The position numbers were made by a program, and so were the translations under genes. A stretch of DNA of 11,943 bases from Aquifex sp. (lineage in GTDB: Bacteria; Aquificota; Aquificia; Aquificales; Aquificaceae), in NCBI GenBank assembly GCA_015487405.1, contig WFPV01000048.1, positions 1-11,943 of the forward strand, read 5' to 3'. The notes under the pieces are model-generated. The model saw only the letters and a list, made by a program, of their open reading frames with translations. It made no database searches and had not been told where the DNA came from. The stretch's first letter is position 1; the number at the start of each line of letters is the position of its first letter. Shown in pieces: positions 1-6,000 of the stretch.

Positions 1-221
1 CCTTCACCGGAGACCTCAGAAGGTATATAGACATAGATAAAAAGGAAGGATTGAGGGATGTGGGAGAATACGAACTGGACATAACCAAGCTCGTGGAAAA
101 ACTCTCAAAAAGGAAAGACTCTATAAACAAGATTTACCTGAAGGTAGATGAAGACCTAAAGGTAAAGGGACTTAACGAACTCAAAGAAGCCTTTAAAGAC
201 ATCCTTGAGGAGCTTCAATGA
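1..221 (+). CDS. cas7: Cas7 (Csh2-type) type I-B Cascade backbone subunit, C-terminal fragment
   Basis: This is the last ~72 codons of a gene that begins before the window. The open frame runs from base 3 to a TGA at 219-221 with no internal stop. The visible tail begins FTGDLRRYIDIDKK and continues through VGEYELDITKLVEKL, which fits my memory of the C-terminus of the Csh2 branch of Cas7. Cas7 is known to polymerise along crRNA as the backbone of the type I interference complex. The fragment is too short to identify alone. The call rests mainly on its place immediately before cas5 and cas3, in the standard I-B order cas8b-cas7-cas5-cas3. Its stop overlaps the cas5 start as ATGA, which suggests translational coupling and fixed stoichiometry. 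Confidence 0.75.
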   Translation, partial: FTGDLRRYIDIDKKEGLRDVGEYELDITKLVEKLSKRKDSINKIYLKVDEDLKVKGLNELKEAFKDILEELQ

Positions 222-982
222 AGGTTCTCGTATTTGACCTAACCGGTTATATGGCACACTTTAGAACTTTTTACACAAACTCCTCCTCCGTTAGCTACGG
301 ATTTCCTCCGAGAACTGTGGTAATCGGAATCATTGCCGCAATCCTCGGACGCGAGCGGGATGACTATTACGAACTTCTTTCTCCCGAAAGCTGTCAGGTC
401 GCCGTATCCGTAATAAATCCCGTCAGGAAGTTCCTTCAGACCGTTAACTACGTAAGAACTAAAAGGGGAACACCACCTAAAGGAGATGATTTTGATAATT
501 TCAAGAACGCCCTTCGGGCGTATTTAGAAAGGAAAATAAATACCTATCAGGTGGGAATTGAGTTTGTGGTTCCTTTAAAAGGTGAACTCCGCTACAGAAT
601 TTACTTCACGAGCGAAGATAAAGAGCTTTACGACAAGCTAAAAAGATACCTTGAGGAAGGGAAAACTCATTATCCCGTTTACCTCGGACTGACCGAGCTC
701 CTTGCGGACATAGAATATTTGGGGGAGTATCCCATAGAAAAGCCGATAAAAGAAAAGGGAGTTAAAACCGTTATCCCGGAGGAATACTTTGAAAAGATAG
801 ACTTTTCTGCTCCGCTCTCGCTGCTTTTAGAGAGGATGCCTTACCACTTCAAGATTGAGGGAAATCTCAGAAAACTTATAAAAATCAAAAAGTTCATATA
901 CGAGAGGATGAGCAGGGAAATACCTTTGACCAATTACGGGGGAGTGGTCTCTATAAGGGGGGAGAACGTGATATGGATGTAG
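218..982 (+). CDS. cas5: Cas5 (Cas5h/I-B type) Cascade subunit
   Basis: This 254-residue protein belongs to the Cas5 family, whose members cap the 5' handle of crRNA at the base of Cascade. The N-terminus shows the expected beta-strand (KVLVFDLTGYMAHFR, residues 2-16). The Cas5 signature YGFPPRTVVIGIIAAILG follows at about residues 27-44. The rest is weakly conserved RAMP-type sequence ending in a basic segment (RKLIKIKKFIYER). Length is normal for the I-B branch. The ATG at 218 overlaps the cas7 stop and is preceded by GAGGAG (206-211) at 6 nt, a good Shine-Dalgarno. The 3' end overlaps cas3 by 10 nt. There is no sign of damage. The subtype comes from the operon and the motif together. Confidence 0.9.
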   Translation: MKVLVFDLTGYMAHFRTFYTNSSSVSYGFPPRTVVIGIIAAILGRERDDYYELLSPESCQVAVSVINPVRKFLQTVNYVRTKRGTPPKGDDFDNFKNALRAYLERKINTYQVGIEFVVPLKGELRYRIYFTSEDKELYDKLKRYLEEGKTHYPVYLGLTELLADIEYLGEYPIEKPIKEKGVKTVIPEEYFEKIDFSAPLSLLLERMPYHFKIEGNLRKLIKIKKFIYERMSREIPLTNYGGVVSIRGENVIWM

Positions 983-3315
983 TTTTTTATTCCCACAGGA
1001 ATCCTTACATAATTTTGAAAAATCACCTCAAGGACGTGGCGGGGAGGATGGTCAGATACCACCGTCAAAAGGCTGAACTCATAAAACTTCCCGTTGACGA
1101 AGAGTTTTTAAGAATAGTAGGAATCTCCCACGACTTTGGGAAATATACCTCATACTTCCAGAAATATATAAGGACGGGAATAGGAGACCCGCACAAGAGA
1201 CACCACCACGGCTTTATATCCGCACTTTTCGGAGCGTGGCTATGCCTGGAGAAGGGAAAAGATAAAGACTACCTGCCCCTTATAGCTTACCTTTCTATAA
1301 AACACCACCATGGAGACCTTAGGAATCTTGACGACGACCTCTCTCGGGATAAAAACATAGACAACTTCAACATCGTCACCGGGCAAGTTATAGATTTACA
1401 ATCCAAAAAAGAAATAATTTCTCAGGAGCTTGGGATAGATATCTCTGGCTTTCTCATAAGCTGGGAGGACATCTGGGAAAAACTTGAGGATGCTACCTTT
1501 AAATTACAAGAGTTTGAAACCGAAGAAAACAAACTAAAAACTTACTTTACCCTCCTCTACACTTACTCTCTCCTCATAGACAGCGACAAGAAAGCCGCAT
1601 CCAGAACGGAGGAAATCAAACGCAAAAATCTCCCCAAGGACCTCATAGAAAATTTCAGAAGAATAAAAGGCTGGGAACATCCTCAAAAAGAAATAGACAA
1701 ACTTAGGAACGATATTTACAACGAGGTCAAAGAGAAAGTTGAATCCTTGGAGCAAGTTCCCGACATTTCCACTATAACCGCACCCACAGGTATAGGCAAA
1801 ACCTATATAAACTTAGATGTAGCACTAAGATACAGAAACAAACTCGGCGGAAAACCGAGAATCATCTACGCACTCCCCTTTATCTCCATAATTGACCAAA
1901 CTTACAAGATTTTTGACAAAATCCTAAAAGAAACTCTACGGGGGGAGTATCTAAAGAACAAAAGTGTCTATCTAATAGCTCATCACCACCTATCAAAAAC
2001 CCAATACACGAGGGAAAATGAAGAGAAGCCCGTAAACGAGGCACTCCTCCTTATAGAAAGCTGGAACAGCGAGATAGTGGTCACGACATTCGTTCAGCTC
2101 CTTCACTCCGTAATAGCCTTTAAAAACAGCTTTTTAAAGAAGTTTCATAACATAGCAGGTTCTGTGATAATCCTTGACGAGGTTCAGGCTATAAACCACG
2201 AATACTGGAAAGTGATAGGCTTTATGCTGGAAAAACTCTCTCAATACTTAGGCTGTAAGATTATCCTTTCCACCGCAACAAGACCCTTAATAGTGGAAAA
2301 CTACACCGAGCTCGTTGAGAACCAGGAAAAATACTTTAAATCTCCTCTCATAAAAAGAACAAAGATAAAACCTAAACTCAAGGAGGAGCTAACCGTTGAA
2401 GAGTTTGCGGAAAGGTTCGTAGAAAGTCTGGAATGCGGAATTAACTCCTACCTCGTCGTTCTGAATACCATAAAGTCCTCAATAGAGTTTTACAAAAGGA
2501 TAAGGAAGGATTTAGGAGGAGAATTTAGAATCTTCTACCTTTCTACGAACGTAATTCCCCTCCAGAGGGAAGAGCGAATAAACGGAATCAAAAAACTCTT
2601 AGAAAAGAAAGAGAAAGTTATTCTTGTCTCAACTCAGGTCGTGGAGGCGGGCGTTGACCTTGACTTTGACAAAGCTTACAGGGACATAGCTCCCCTTGAT
2701 TCACTCATTCAGGTAGCGGGAAGGTGCAATAGAAACAAAAGACTAAAGCTCGGAGAGGAAGAGGTAGTTCTTTTAAAACAGAAAGATAGATACCTATCGG
2801 TAATGATTTACGGAAGCACTTTGATTGATATAACTCGTGAGCTCCTTGACGGGGAGTACGAAGAAGACGAGTATAAAGAGCTCTCGGAAAGGTATTTCTC
2901 TAAGGTTAAGGAATACAAATCCTTTGCTAAGTCTGAGCGCGTCCTTAAAGATATACTCAACCTCAGATTTTATGCGGAGGATAACTCCATAGCATCCGAT
3001 TTCAAATTGATAGAAGAACTTCCCATTTACACGGATATTTTCGTGGAAATAGACGAGAAAGCTAAAGAAGTTTACGAAAACTTTGAAGAGAAAGTTCTAA
3101 AGGAAAAAGATTTCATAAAGAGATTGGAGAATTATCACCTTCTAAAGGCGGACTTCAACAAATACGTTATCTCAGCCCCCAACGAAGTTCTGAAAAATAT
3201 TCACACCGAAGGTATCTATCCCAAAATCCCCTTAGAAGTTATTGACGACTATTACGACAGGGAAGGATACGGGCTCAAGCTGGAAAAGGCTGAGGAAACC
3301 TATATGCTCTTCTGA
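973..3315 (+). CDS. cas3: Cas3 nuclease-helicase (HD domain fused to SF2 helicase)
   Basis: Cas3 is recruited by Cascade after R-loop formation and degrades the target strand. This 780-residue protein has both modules on one chain, with the HD nuclease first. HD residues visible are His53-Asp54 (GISHDFGK), the His77-79 cluster (RHHHG), His111-113 (KHHHGD) and a later LLIDSDKKAA with the expected Asp near 203. The helicase follows: Walker A APTGIGKT (270-277), Walker B DEVQ (402-405), motif III STATR (433-437), motif V VEAGVDLDFD (557-566) and motif VI QVAGRCNR (580-587). The ATG at 973 overlaps the cas5 end and has a strong purine tract (956-964) 8 nt upstream. Length fits type I-B Cas3. All motifs are intact, so an active enzyme is expected. 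Confidence 0.96.
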   Translation: MDVVFYSHRNPYIILKNHLKDVAGRMVRYHRQKAELIKLPVDEEFLRIVGISHDFGKYTSYFQKYIRTGIGDPHKRHHHGFISALFGAWLCLEKGKDKDYLPLIAYLSIKHHHGDLRNLDDDLSRDKNIDNFNIVTGQVIDLQSKKEIISQELGIDISGFLISWEDIWEKLEDATFKLQEFETEENKLKTYFTLLYTYSLLIDSDKKAASRTEEIKRKNLPKDLIENFRRIKGWEHPQKEIDKLRNDIYNEVKEKVESLEQVPDISTITAPTGIGKTYINLDVALRYRNKLGGKPRIIYALPFISIIDQTYKIFDKILKETLRGEYLKNKSVYLIAHHHLSKTQYTRENEEKPVNEALLLIESWNSEIVVTTFVQLLHSVIAFKNSFLKKFHNIAGSVIILDEVQAINHEYWKVIGFMLEKLSQYLGCKIILSTATRPLIVENYTELVENQEKYFKSPLIKRTKIKPKLKEELTVEEFAERFVESLECGINSYLVVLNTIKSSIEFYKRIRKDLGGEFRIFYLSTNVIPLQREERINGIKKLLEKKEKVILVSTQVVEAGVDLDFDKAYRDIAPLDSLIQVAGRCNRNKRLKLGEEEVVLLKQKDRYLSVMIYGSTLIDITRELLDGEYEEDEYKELSERYFSKVKEYKSFAKSERVLKDILNLRFYAEDNSIASDFKLIEELPIYTDIFVEIDEKAKEVYENFEEKVLKEKDFIKRLENYHLLKADFNKYVISAPNEVLKNIHTEGIYPKIPLEVIDDYYDREGYGLKLEKAEETYMLF

Positions 3316-3324
3316 GGTCTTGTT

Positions 3325-3813
3325 ATGAAGGTAAACGGAACCCTGATATGGTATTACTACATCTGTCCGAGAGAGGTCTGGCTCATCGGACACGGCATAG
3401 AACCCGAGCAAACTCACGACTTTTTAGAACTCGGGAGGCACATTCACGAGATTTTCTATCAAAGAGAAAAGAAGGAGATTCTCCTTGATAACGCTATAAA
3501 GATAGACCTCTTAAGAGGTAAGAAAGTCGTGGGAGAAATTAAAAAATCTTCAAAGTTTTTAAAAAGCGCAACTATGCAACTTGCCTTTTATCTTTACTAT
3601 CTCAAGAAAGAAAAAGGTATTGAGCTAAGCGGAGAGCTACTTATTCCCGAAGAAAGAAAGAAAATAGAAGTGAAACTTACCGAAGAGATTGAAGAGGAGC
3701 TTAAGGAGGCTATAGAAGGAATTGAGGAAATTCTTAAATTGGAAAAACCGCCAAAACCCGAAAAAATTCCACACTGTAAGTATTGCGCTTATAAAGAAAT
3801 GTGCTGGGCGTAG
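3325..3813 (+). CDS. cas4: Cas4 RecB-like Fe-S exonuclease for spacer acquisition
   Basis: Cas4 trims prespacers and helps select the PAM and orientation together with Cas1-Cas2. This 162-residue protein has the full family layout. Cys14 (YYICPREVW) is the N-terminal iron-sulfur ligand. His41 (GRHIHE), Asp61, the Glu71-Ile-Lys73 motif and Gln85 form the RecB-type nuclease centre. Cys151, Cys154 and Cys160 (HCKYCAYKEMC) complete the four-cysteine [4Fe-4S] set. The gene starts 9 nt after cas3. A GAGGT Shine-Dalgarno (3314-3318) overlaps the cas3 stop codon region and lies 6 nt before the ATG. Its position between cas3 and cas1 is typical of subtype I-B. Nothing suggests inactivation. Confidence 0.95.
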   Translation: MKVNGTLIWYYYICPREVWLIGHGIEPEQTHDFLELGRHIHEIFYQREKKEILLDNAIKIDLLRGKKVVGEIKKSSKFLKSATMQLAFYLYYLKKEKGIELSGELLIPEERKKIEVKLTEEIEEELKEAIEGIEEILKLEKPPKPEKIPHCKYCAYKEMCWA

Positions 3814-3816
3814 GCT

Positions 3817-4806
3817 ATGGGAAAGACTATATACATCTTCTCAAGCGGCAGGTTGGAAAGAAAAGAAAATACTCTCGTTCTCAGAAGTGAAGACGGAAAA
3901 AGAGTTATTCCAATAACTTCCGTCTCAGATATAAAGGTTTTCGGGGAGATAGACCTGAATAAGCGACTCCTTGAGTTTTTGACTCAAAACAAGATAGCTC
4001 TTCATTTTTTCAATCATTACGGCTACTACGTAGGCTCATACTACCCGAGAGAATACACAAACTCCGGATTAATTACCCTTAAGCAGGCTGAGCATTACCT
4101 CAACGGGGAAAAGAGATTGTTCCTTGCCAAAAGCTTCGTCGTTGGAGCTATCCTAAACATTCTCAAGAACTTGGAGTATTACCATAGAAGGAAGGGAAAC
4201 TTAAAAGAAAGAATAGAGAAAATAAAAGACCGCCTTTCGGAGCTTGAAAAAGTAAATACTGTTCAGGAACTAATGAGCGTAGAAGGAGATGTAAAGAAGG
4301 AGTATTACTCCGCCTTCAACGACATCCTTGAAAGCGAAGAGTTTTTTATGGACAAAAGGACTAAACGTCCCCCGGAGAATCCCATAAATGCTTTAATTTC
4401 CTTCGGAAATTCCCTTCTATACACGACCGTCCTCAGTGAAATATACCATACCCATCTTGACCCGAGAATAGGCTACCTGCACGAAACAAACCAGAGAAGC
4501 TTTTCTCTGAATCTTGACCTGTCAGAGGTATTTAAACCCGTAATTGTTGACAGAGTTATCTTTTCCCTCATTAACCGCAAGCAGATACAGCTAAAGCACT
4601 TTGAAAAAAGCCTAAATTATTCCTACCTAACGGATAAAGGAAAGCAAATCTTTATAAAAGAGTTTGAAGAAAAACTGAAGACAACGTTGCAGTATAAAAA
4701 CCTTGGAAAAGTTTCTTACAGAAAACTCATAAGACTTGAATGTTATAAGCTTTATAAACACTTCCTCGGAGAAGATACTTACACGCCTTACATCGGGGAG
4801 GGCTAA
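3817..4806 (+). CDS. cas1: Cas1 CRISPR integrase
   Basis: Cas1 is the metal-dependent integrase that inserts new spacers, acting as a complex with Cas2. This 329-residue protein has an N-terminal beta domain (IYIFSSGRLERKENTL) and an alpha-helical catalytic domain. The three metal ligands are visible: Glu156 (SVEGDVKKEYY), His222 (GYLHETNQRSF) and Glu237 (LDLSEVFKPVIVDRV). The sequence matches the Cas1 branch found with type I-B systems, including NPINALISFGNSLLY before the His motif. It starts 3 nt after cas4 with only a weak AGG upstream, so translation is probably coupled to cas4. The end lies one base before the cas2 start. Confidence 0.97.
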   Translation: MGKTIYIFSSGRLERKENTLVLRSEDGKRVIPITSVSDIKVFGEIDLNKRLLEFLTQNKIALHFFNHYGYYVGSYYPREYTNSGLITLKQAEHYLNGEKRLFLAKSFVVGAILNILKNLEYYHRRKGNLKERIEKIKDRLSELEKVNTVQELMSVEGDVKKEYYSAFNDILESEEFFMDKRTKRPPENPINALISFGNSLLYTTVLSEIYHTHLDPRIGYLHETNQRSFSLNLDLSEVFKPVIVDRVIFSLINRKQIQLKHFEKSLNYSYLTDKGKQIFIKEFEEKLKTTLQYKNLGKVSYRKLIRLECYKLYKHFLGEDTYTPYIGEG

Positions 4807-4807
4807 G

Positions 4808-5074
4808 ATGTTTGTAATTCTTGTCTATGATGTCAAGGAAGAGCGCGTCCAGAAAGCTCTAAAAATCTGCAGGAAGTATTTAACCTGGGTTCAAAACTCC
4901 GTATTTGAGGGAGAGATAACTGAGGCAAAACTCCGAATCCTGAAAGATGAACTTAAAGAAATCTTGGATGAGAACTACGACTCCGTAATCATCTACAAAT
5001 TCCGAACAAAACAGTATTACGAACGTGAAACCATAGGAATAGACAAACCCTCCCACGAGGATTTCTTTTTTTAA
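4808..5074 (+). CDS. cas2: Cas2 spacer-acquisition protein
   Basis: This 88-residue ferredoxin-fold protein forms the dimeric core of the Cas1-Cas2 integration complex. It begins MFVILVYDVKEERVQKAL, with the conserved Asp8 at the end of the first beta-strand, and continues KYLTWVQNSVFEGEIT. This is the standard Cas2 pattern and length. The frame is open further upstream to 4736, but the ATG at 4808 is chosen for three reasons: it follows the cas1 stop by one base, it has a very good Shine-Dalgarno (GGAGGG, 4797-4802) 5 nt upstream, and it places Asp8 correctly. The C-terminus ends HEDFFF, coded by a T-rich run that may double as a transcription stop. It is the last cas gene of the operon. Confidence 0.96.
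   Translation: MFVILVYDVKEERVQKALKICRKYLTWVQNSVFEGEITEAKLRILKDELKEILDENYDSVIIYKFRTKQYYERETIGIDKPSHEDFFF
5049..5072 (+). terminator. Weak candidate terminator inside the 3' end of cas2
   Basis: A small hairpin CCTC-CCAC-GAGG (5049-5060) is followed by a T-rich run (5062-5072), the arrangement of an intrinsic terminator overlapping the cas2 stop. The stem is only 4 bp, which would be unstable at high temperature, and the T-run also encodes the terminal phenylalanines. I regard it as possible rather than likely. Confidence 0.25.
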
Positions 5075-5125
5075 GAACTTTATTTTAGATACCTCGCTGT
5101 CGCTCGGTGTTGATTTTGTAGAAAT

Positions 5126-5167
5126 CCGTCGACCTCCCGGGTTTTTTGCAGGATTGGAGGTCGACGG
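5126..5167. repeat. Perfect 12-bp inverted repeat (large stem-loop)
   Basis: The arms CCGTCGACCTCC (5126-5137) and GGAGGTCGACGG (5156-5167) are exact reverse complements around an 18-nt loop. A flanking T/G could extend the stem by a wobble pair. The GC-rich stem stands out in AT-rich surroundings and would be stable in RNA even at high temperature. Neither side has a T-run directly after the stem, so it is not a standard intrinsic terminator. It could still end or protect the cas transcript, or be a protein-binding site. Each arm contains the GTCGAC self-palindrome. Confidence 0.75.
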
Positions 5168-5197
5168 GAAATTAAGTTCATTTGGCAAAGGTTAGAC

Positions 5198-5226
5198 TTG
5201 ACAGAAATTTGTAAATTTGCTATTAT
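5198..5226 (+). promoter_or_regulatory. Near-consensus sigma70-type promoter
   Basis: A perfect -35 box TTGACA (5198-5203) and a -10 box TATTAT (5221-5226) are separated by exactly 17 bp. The expected transcription start is near 5233, just ahead of the two repeat copies. The spacer is itself a tandem octamer, AAATTTGT then AAATTTGC (5205-5220). This is the best promoter match I found in the window. It would transcribe the repeats as a short RNA, or give folE a leader of about 160 nt. Confidence 0.7.
5205..5220 (+). repeat. Tandem octamer within the promoter spacer
   Basis: AAATTTGT is followed directly by AAATTTGC, two 8-bp units differing in the last base, and together they fill almost the whole -35/-10 spacer. 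Units lying between the boxes would suit a repressor site, but AT-rich sequence gives short repeats easily, so an operator role is only a possibility. Confidence 0.4.
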
Positions 5227-5246
5227 TTTTACTGCACACGGAATTG

Positions 5247-5268
5247 GTTTACAATCCCTCTATGAGGG
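5247..5268 (+). repeat. CRISPR-like repeat copy 1 (candidate)
   Basis: This 22-bp unit begins GTTT, continues ACAATCCCTC and ends TAT then GAGGG, so it contains the dyad CCCTC-TAT-GAGGG. It matches the second copy at 18 of 22 positions. The GTTT start followed by a CAATCCCTC-like core resembles my memory of CRISPR repeats in several thermophiles (GTTTCAATCCCTCATAGG type), but that comparison was not computed. It starts about 14 nt after the predicted transcription start. Sequence beyond the unit does not match between copies, so at best this is a degenerate or truncated repeat. Confidence 0.4.
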
Positions 5269-5312
5269 GTCGTGACATTCGACGGAGCCATCTATCCGCT
5301 GCCTTATATTTC

Positions 5313-5334
5313 GTTCACAATCCCTCCCCGAGGG
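5313..5334 (+). repeat. CRISPR-like repeat copy 2 (candidate)
   Basis: The second copy begins GTTC, then the identical ACAATCCCTC, then CCC and GAGGG, keeping the CCCTC/GAGGG dyad while the three-base loop changes completely. Start-to-start distance to copy 1 is 66 bp, the usual period of a 30-nt repeat plus a 36-nt spacer. Conservation of the stem with a changed loop also fits a folded RNA element, so an RNA leader of folE remains possible. Confidence 0.4.
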
Positions 5335-5395
5335 TTTTCCTCCTTTATGAGCTTTATTCTTACTACTTCTTTTTTTACCCCTTAAAATTTCCTGT

Positions 5396-5950
5396 ATGGC
5401 TATAGACAAGGAAAAAATCAAGCAGGCTATAAGACTCTTTTTAGAAGGAATAGGTGAGGATCCAGACAGGGAAGGTCTAAAAGAGACTCCCGACAGAGTT
5501 GCCAGAATGTGGGAAGAGTTCGAGAGAATGAGAACCTTCGATATGAAGCTTTTTGAAGAATTCGGAAACTACAACGAGATGGTTCTTATAAAAGATATAA
5601 ACTTTTATAGTTTGTGTGAGCATCACCTTCTTCCCTTCTTCGGTAAAGTTCACATAGCCTATATTCCCGATAAAAAAGTCTCCGGACTATCAAAACTCGT
5701 CAGAACCGTAAGAGCTTTCGCTTTAAGACCCCAGGTTCAGGAGAGACTTACGGAGGAAATAGCGGACTTCTTAGAAAGAGAGCTTGAGCCAAAAGGAGTA
5801 GGAGTAGTCATAGAAGCGGAACACCTATGCATGTCAATGCGGGGAGTTATGTCTCCGGGACACATAACGGTAACCTCCGCACTAAGAGGACAGTTCTTGA
5901 AAGATATAAAGACAAGGGAAGAGTTTCTTAAGCTCGTTAGGGGCTCTTAA
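5396..5950 (+). CDS. folE: GTP cyclohydrolase I
   Basis: FolE converts GTP to 7,8-dihydroneopterin triphosphate plus formate, the first step of folate biosynthesis. The 184-residue protein has the full signature: DPDREGLKETPDRVARMW near the start, SLCEHHLLPFFGKVHIAYIP around residues 72-91, GLSKLVRTVRAFALRPQVQE in the middle, and AEHLCMSMRG at 141-150. Zinc ligands are Cys74, His77 and Cys145. Catalytic histidines are His76 and His143. The 71-residue spacing between the two cysteines equals that of the E. coli enzyme. The ATG at 5396 has no Shine-Dalgarno and no good upstream alternative. A -10-like TAAAAT (5383-5388) lies just before it, suggesting a possible leaderless start. guaB follows after 50 nt. 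Confidence 0.97.
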   Translation: MAIDKEKIKQAIRLFLEGIGEDPDREGLKETPDRVARMWEEFERMRTFDMKLFEEFGNYNEMVLIKDINFYSLCEHHLLPFFGKVHIAYIPDKKVSGLSKLVRTVRAFALRPQVQERLTEEIADFLERELEPKGVGVVIEAEHLCMSMRGVMSPGHITVTSALRGQFLKDIKTREEFLKLVRGS

Positions 5951-5963
5951 CGGCTTTCCTTCT

Positions 5964-5992
5964 TTGATTTCTCCACCCGAAGGGTATATAAA
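5964..5992 (+). promoter_or_regulatory. Candidate guaB promoter giving a leaderless mRNA
   Basis: TTGATT (5964-5969) and TATAAA (5987-5992) are separated by 17 bp. The expected transcription start is about 5999, next to the guaB ATG at 6001. No Shine-Dalgarno lies at a useful distance: the only purine group, AAGGG (5980-5984), is about 16 nt away. The spacer contains a small dyad ACCC-GAA-GGGT (5975-5985), which could be an operator or chance. Confidence 0.45.
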
Positions 5993-6000
5993 ATATATTT

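Larger units (their letters stand above)
5075..5395. other. 321-nt intergenic region between cas2 and folE
   Basis: No convincing protein gene is present. In order it holds AT-rich sequence after cas2, a perfect 12-bp inverted repeat (5126-5167), a near-consensus promoter (5198-5226), two copies of a 22-bp repeat 66 bp apart (5247-5268 and 5313-5334), and a pyrimidine-rich stretch running into the folE start. A 62-codon frame beginning with TTG at 5217 crosses the region, but it would start upstream of the predicted transcription start and has no Shine-Dalgarno. In this otherwise tightly packed window such a gap suggests RNA or regulatory function, or remains of an array. Confidence 0.7.

Noticed and set aside
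2176..2187. Cas3 Walker B reads DEVQ rather than DEAD or DEVH
   Set aside because: The two catalytic acidic residues are intact and, as far as I recall, Gln at the fourth position occurs in other type I-B Cas3 proteins, so it is not evidence of inactivation.
4736..4807. N-terminal extension of cas2 by 24 residues inside cas1
   Set aside because: The ATG at 4808 has a near-perfect Shine-Dalgarno and gives the standard Cas2 N-terminus with Asp8 in place; the extension only reads cas1 in another frame.
5231..5250. CACACGG stretch just after the predicted transcription start, vaguely like a CRISPR repeat I remember from Aquifex
   Set aside because: The match is short, needs gaps, and relies on memory of the repeat; not strong enough to call a repeat.
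5217..5405. A 62-codon frame crossing the intergenic region, in which the two 66-bp-spaced repeats give similar peptides (YNPSMRG and HNPSPRV)
   Set aside because: It begins with TTG upstream of the predicted transcription start, has no Shine-Dalgarno, runs into folE in another frame and has an odd aromatic-rich composition. The similar peptides are explained by the DNA repeat having a period divisible by three.
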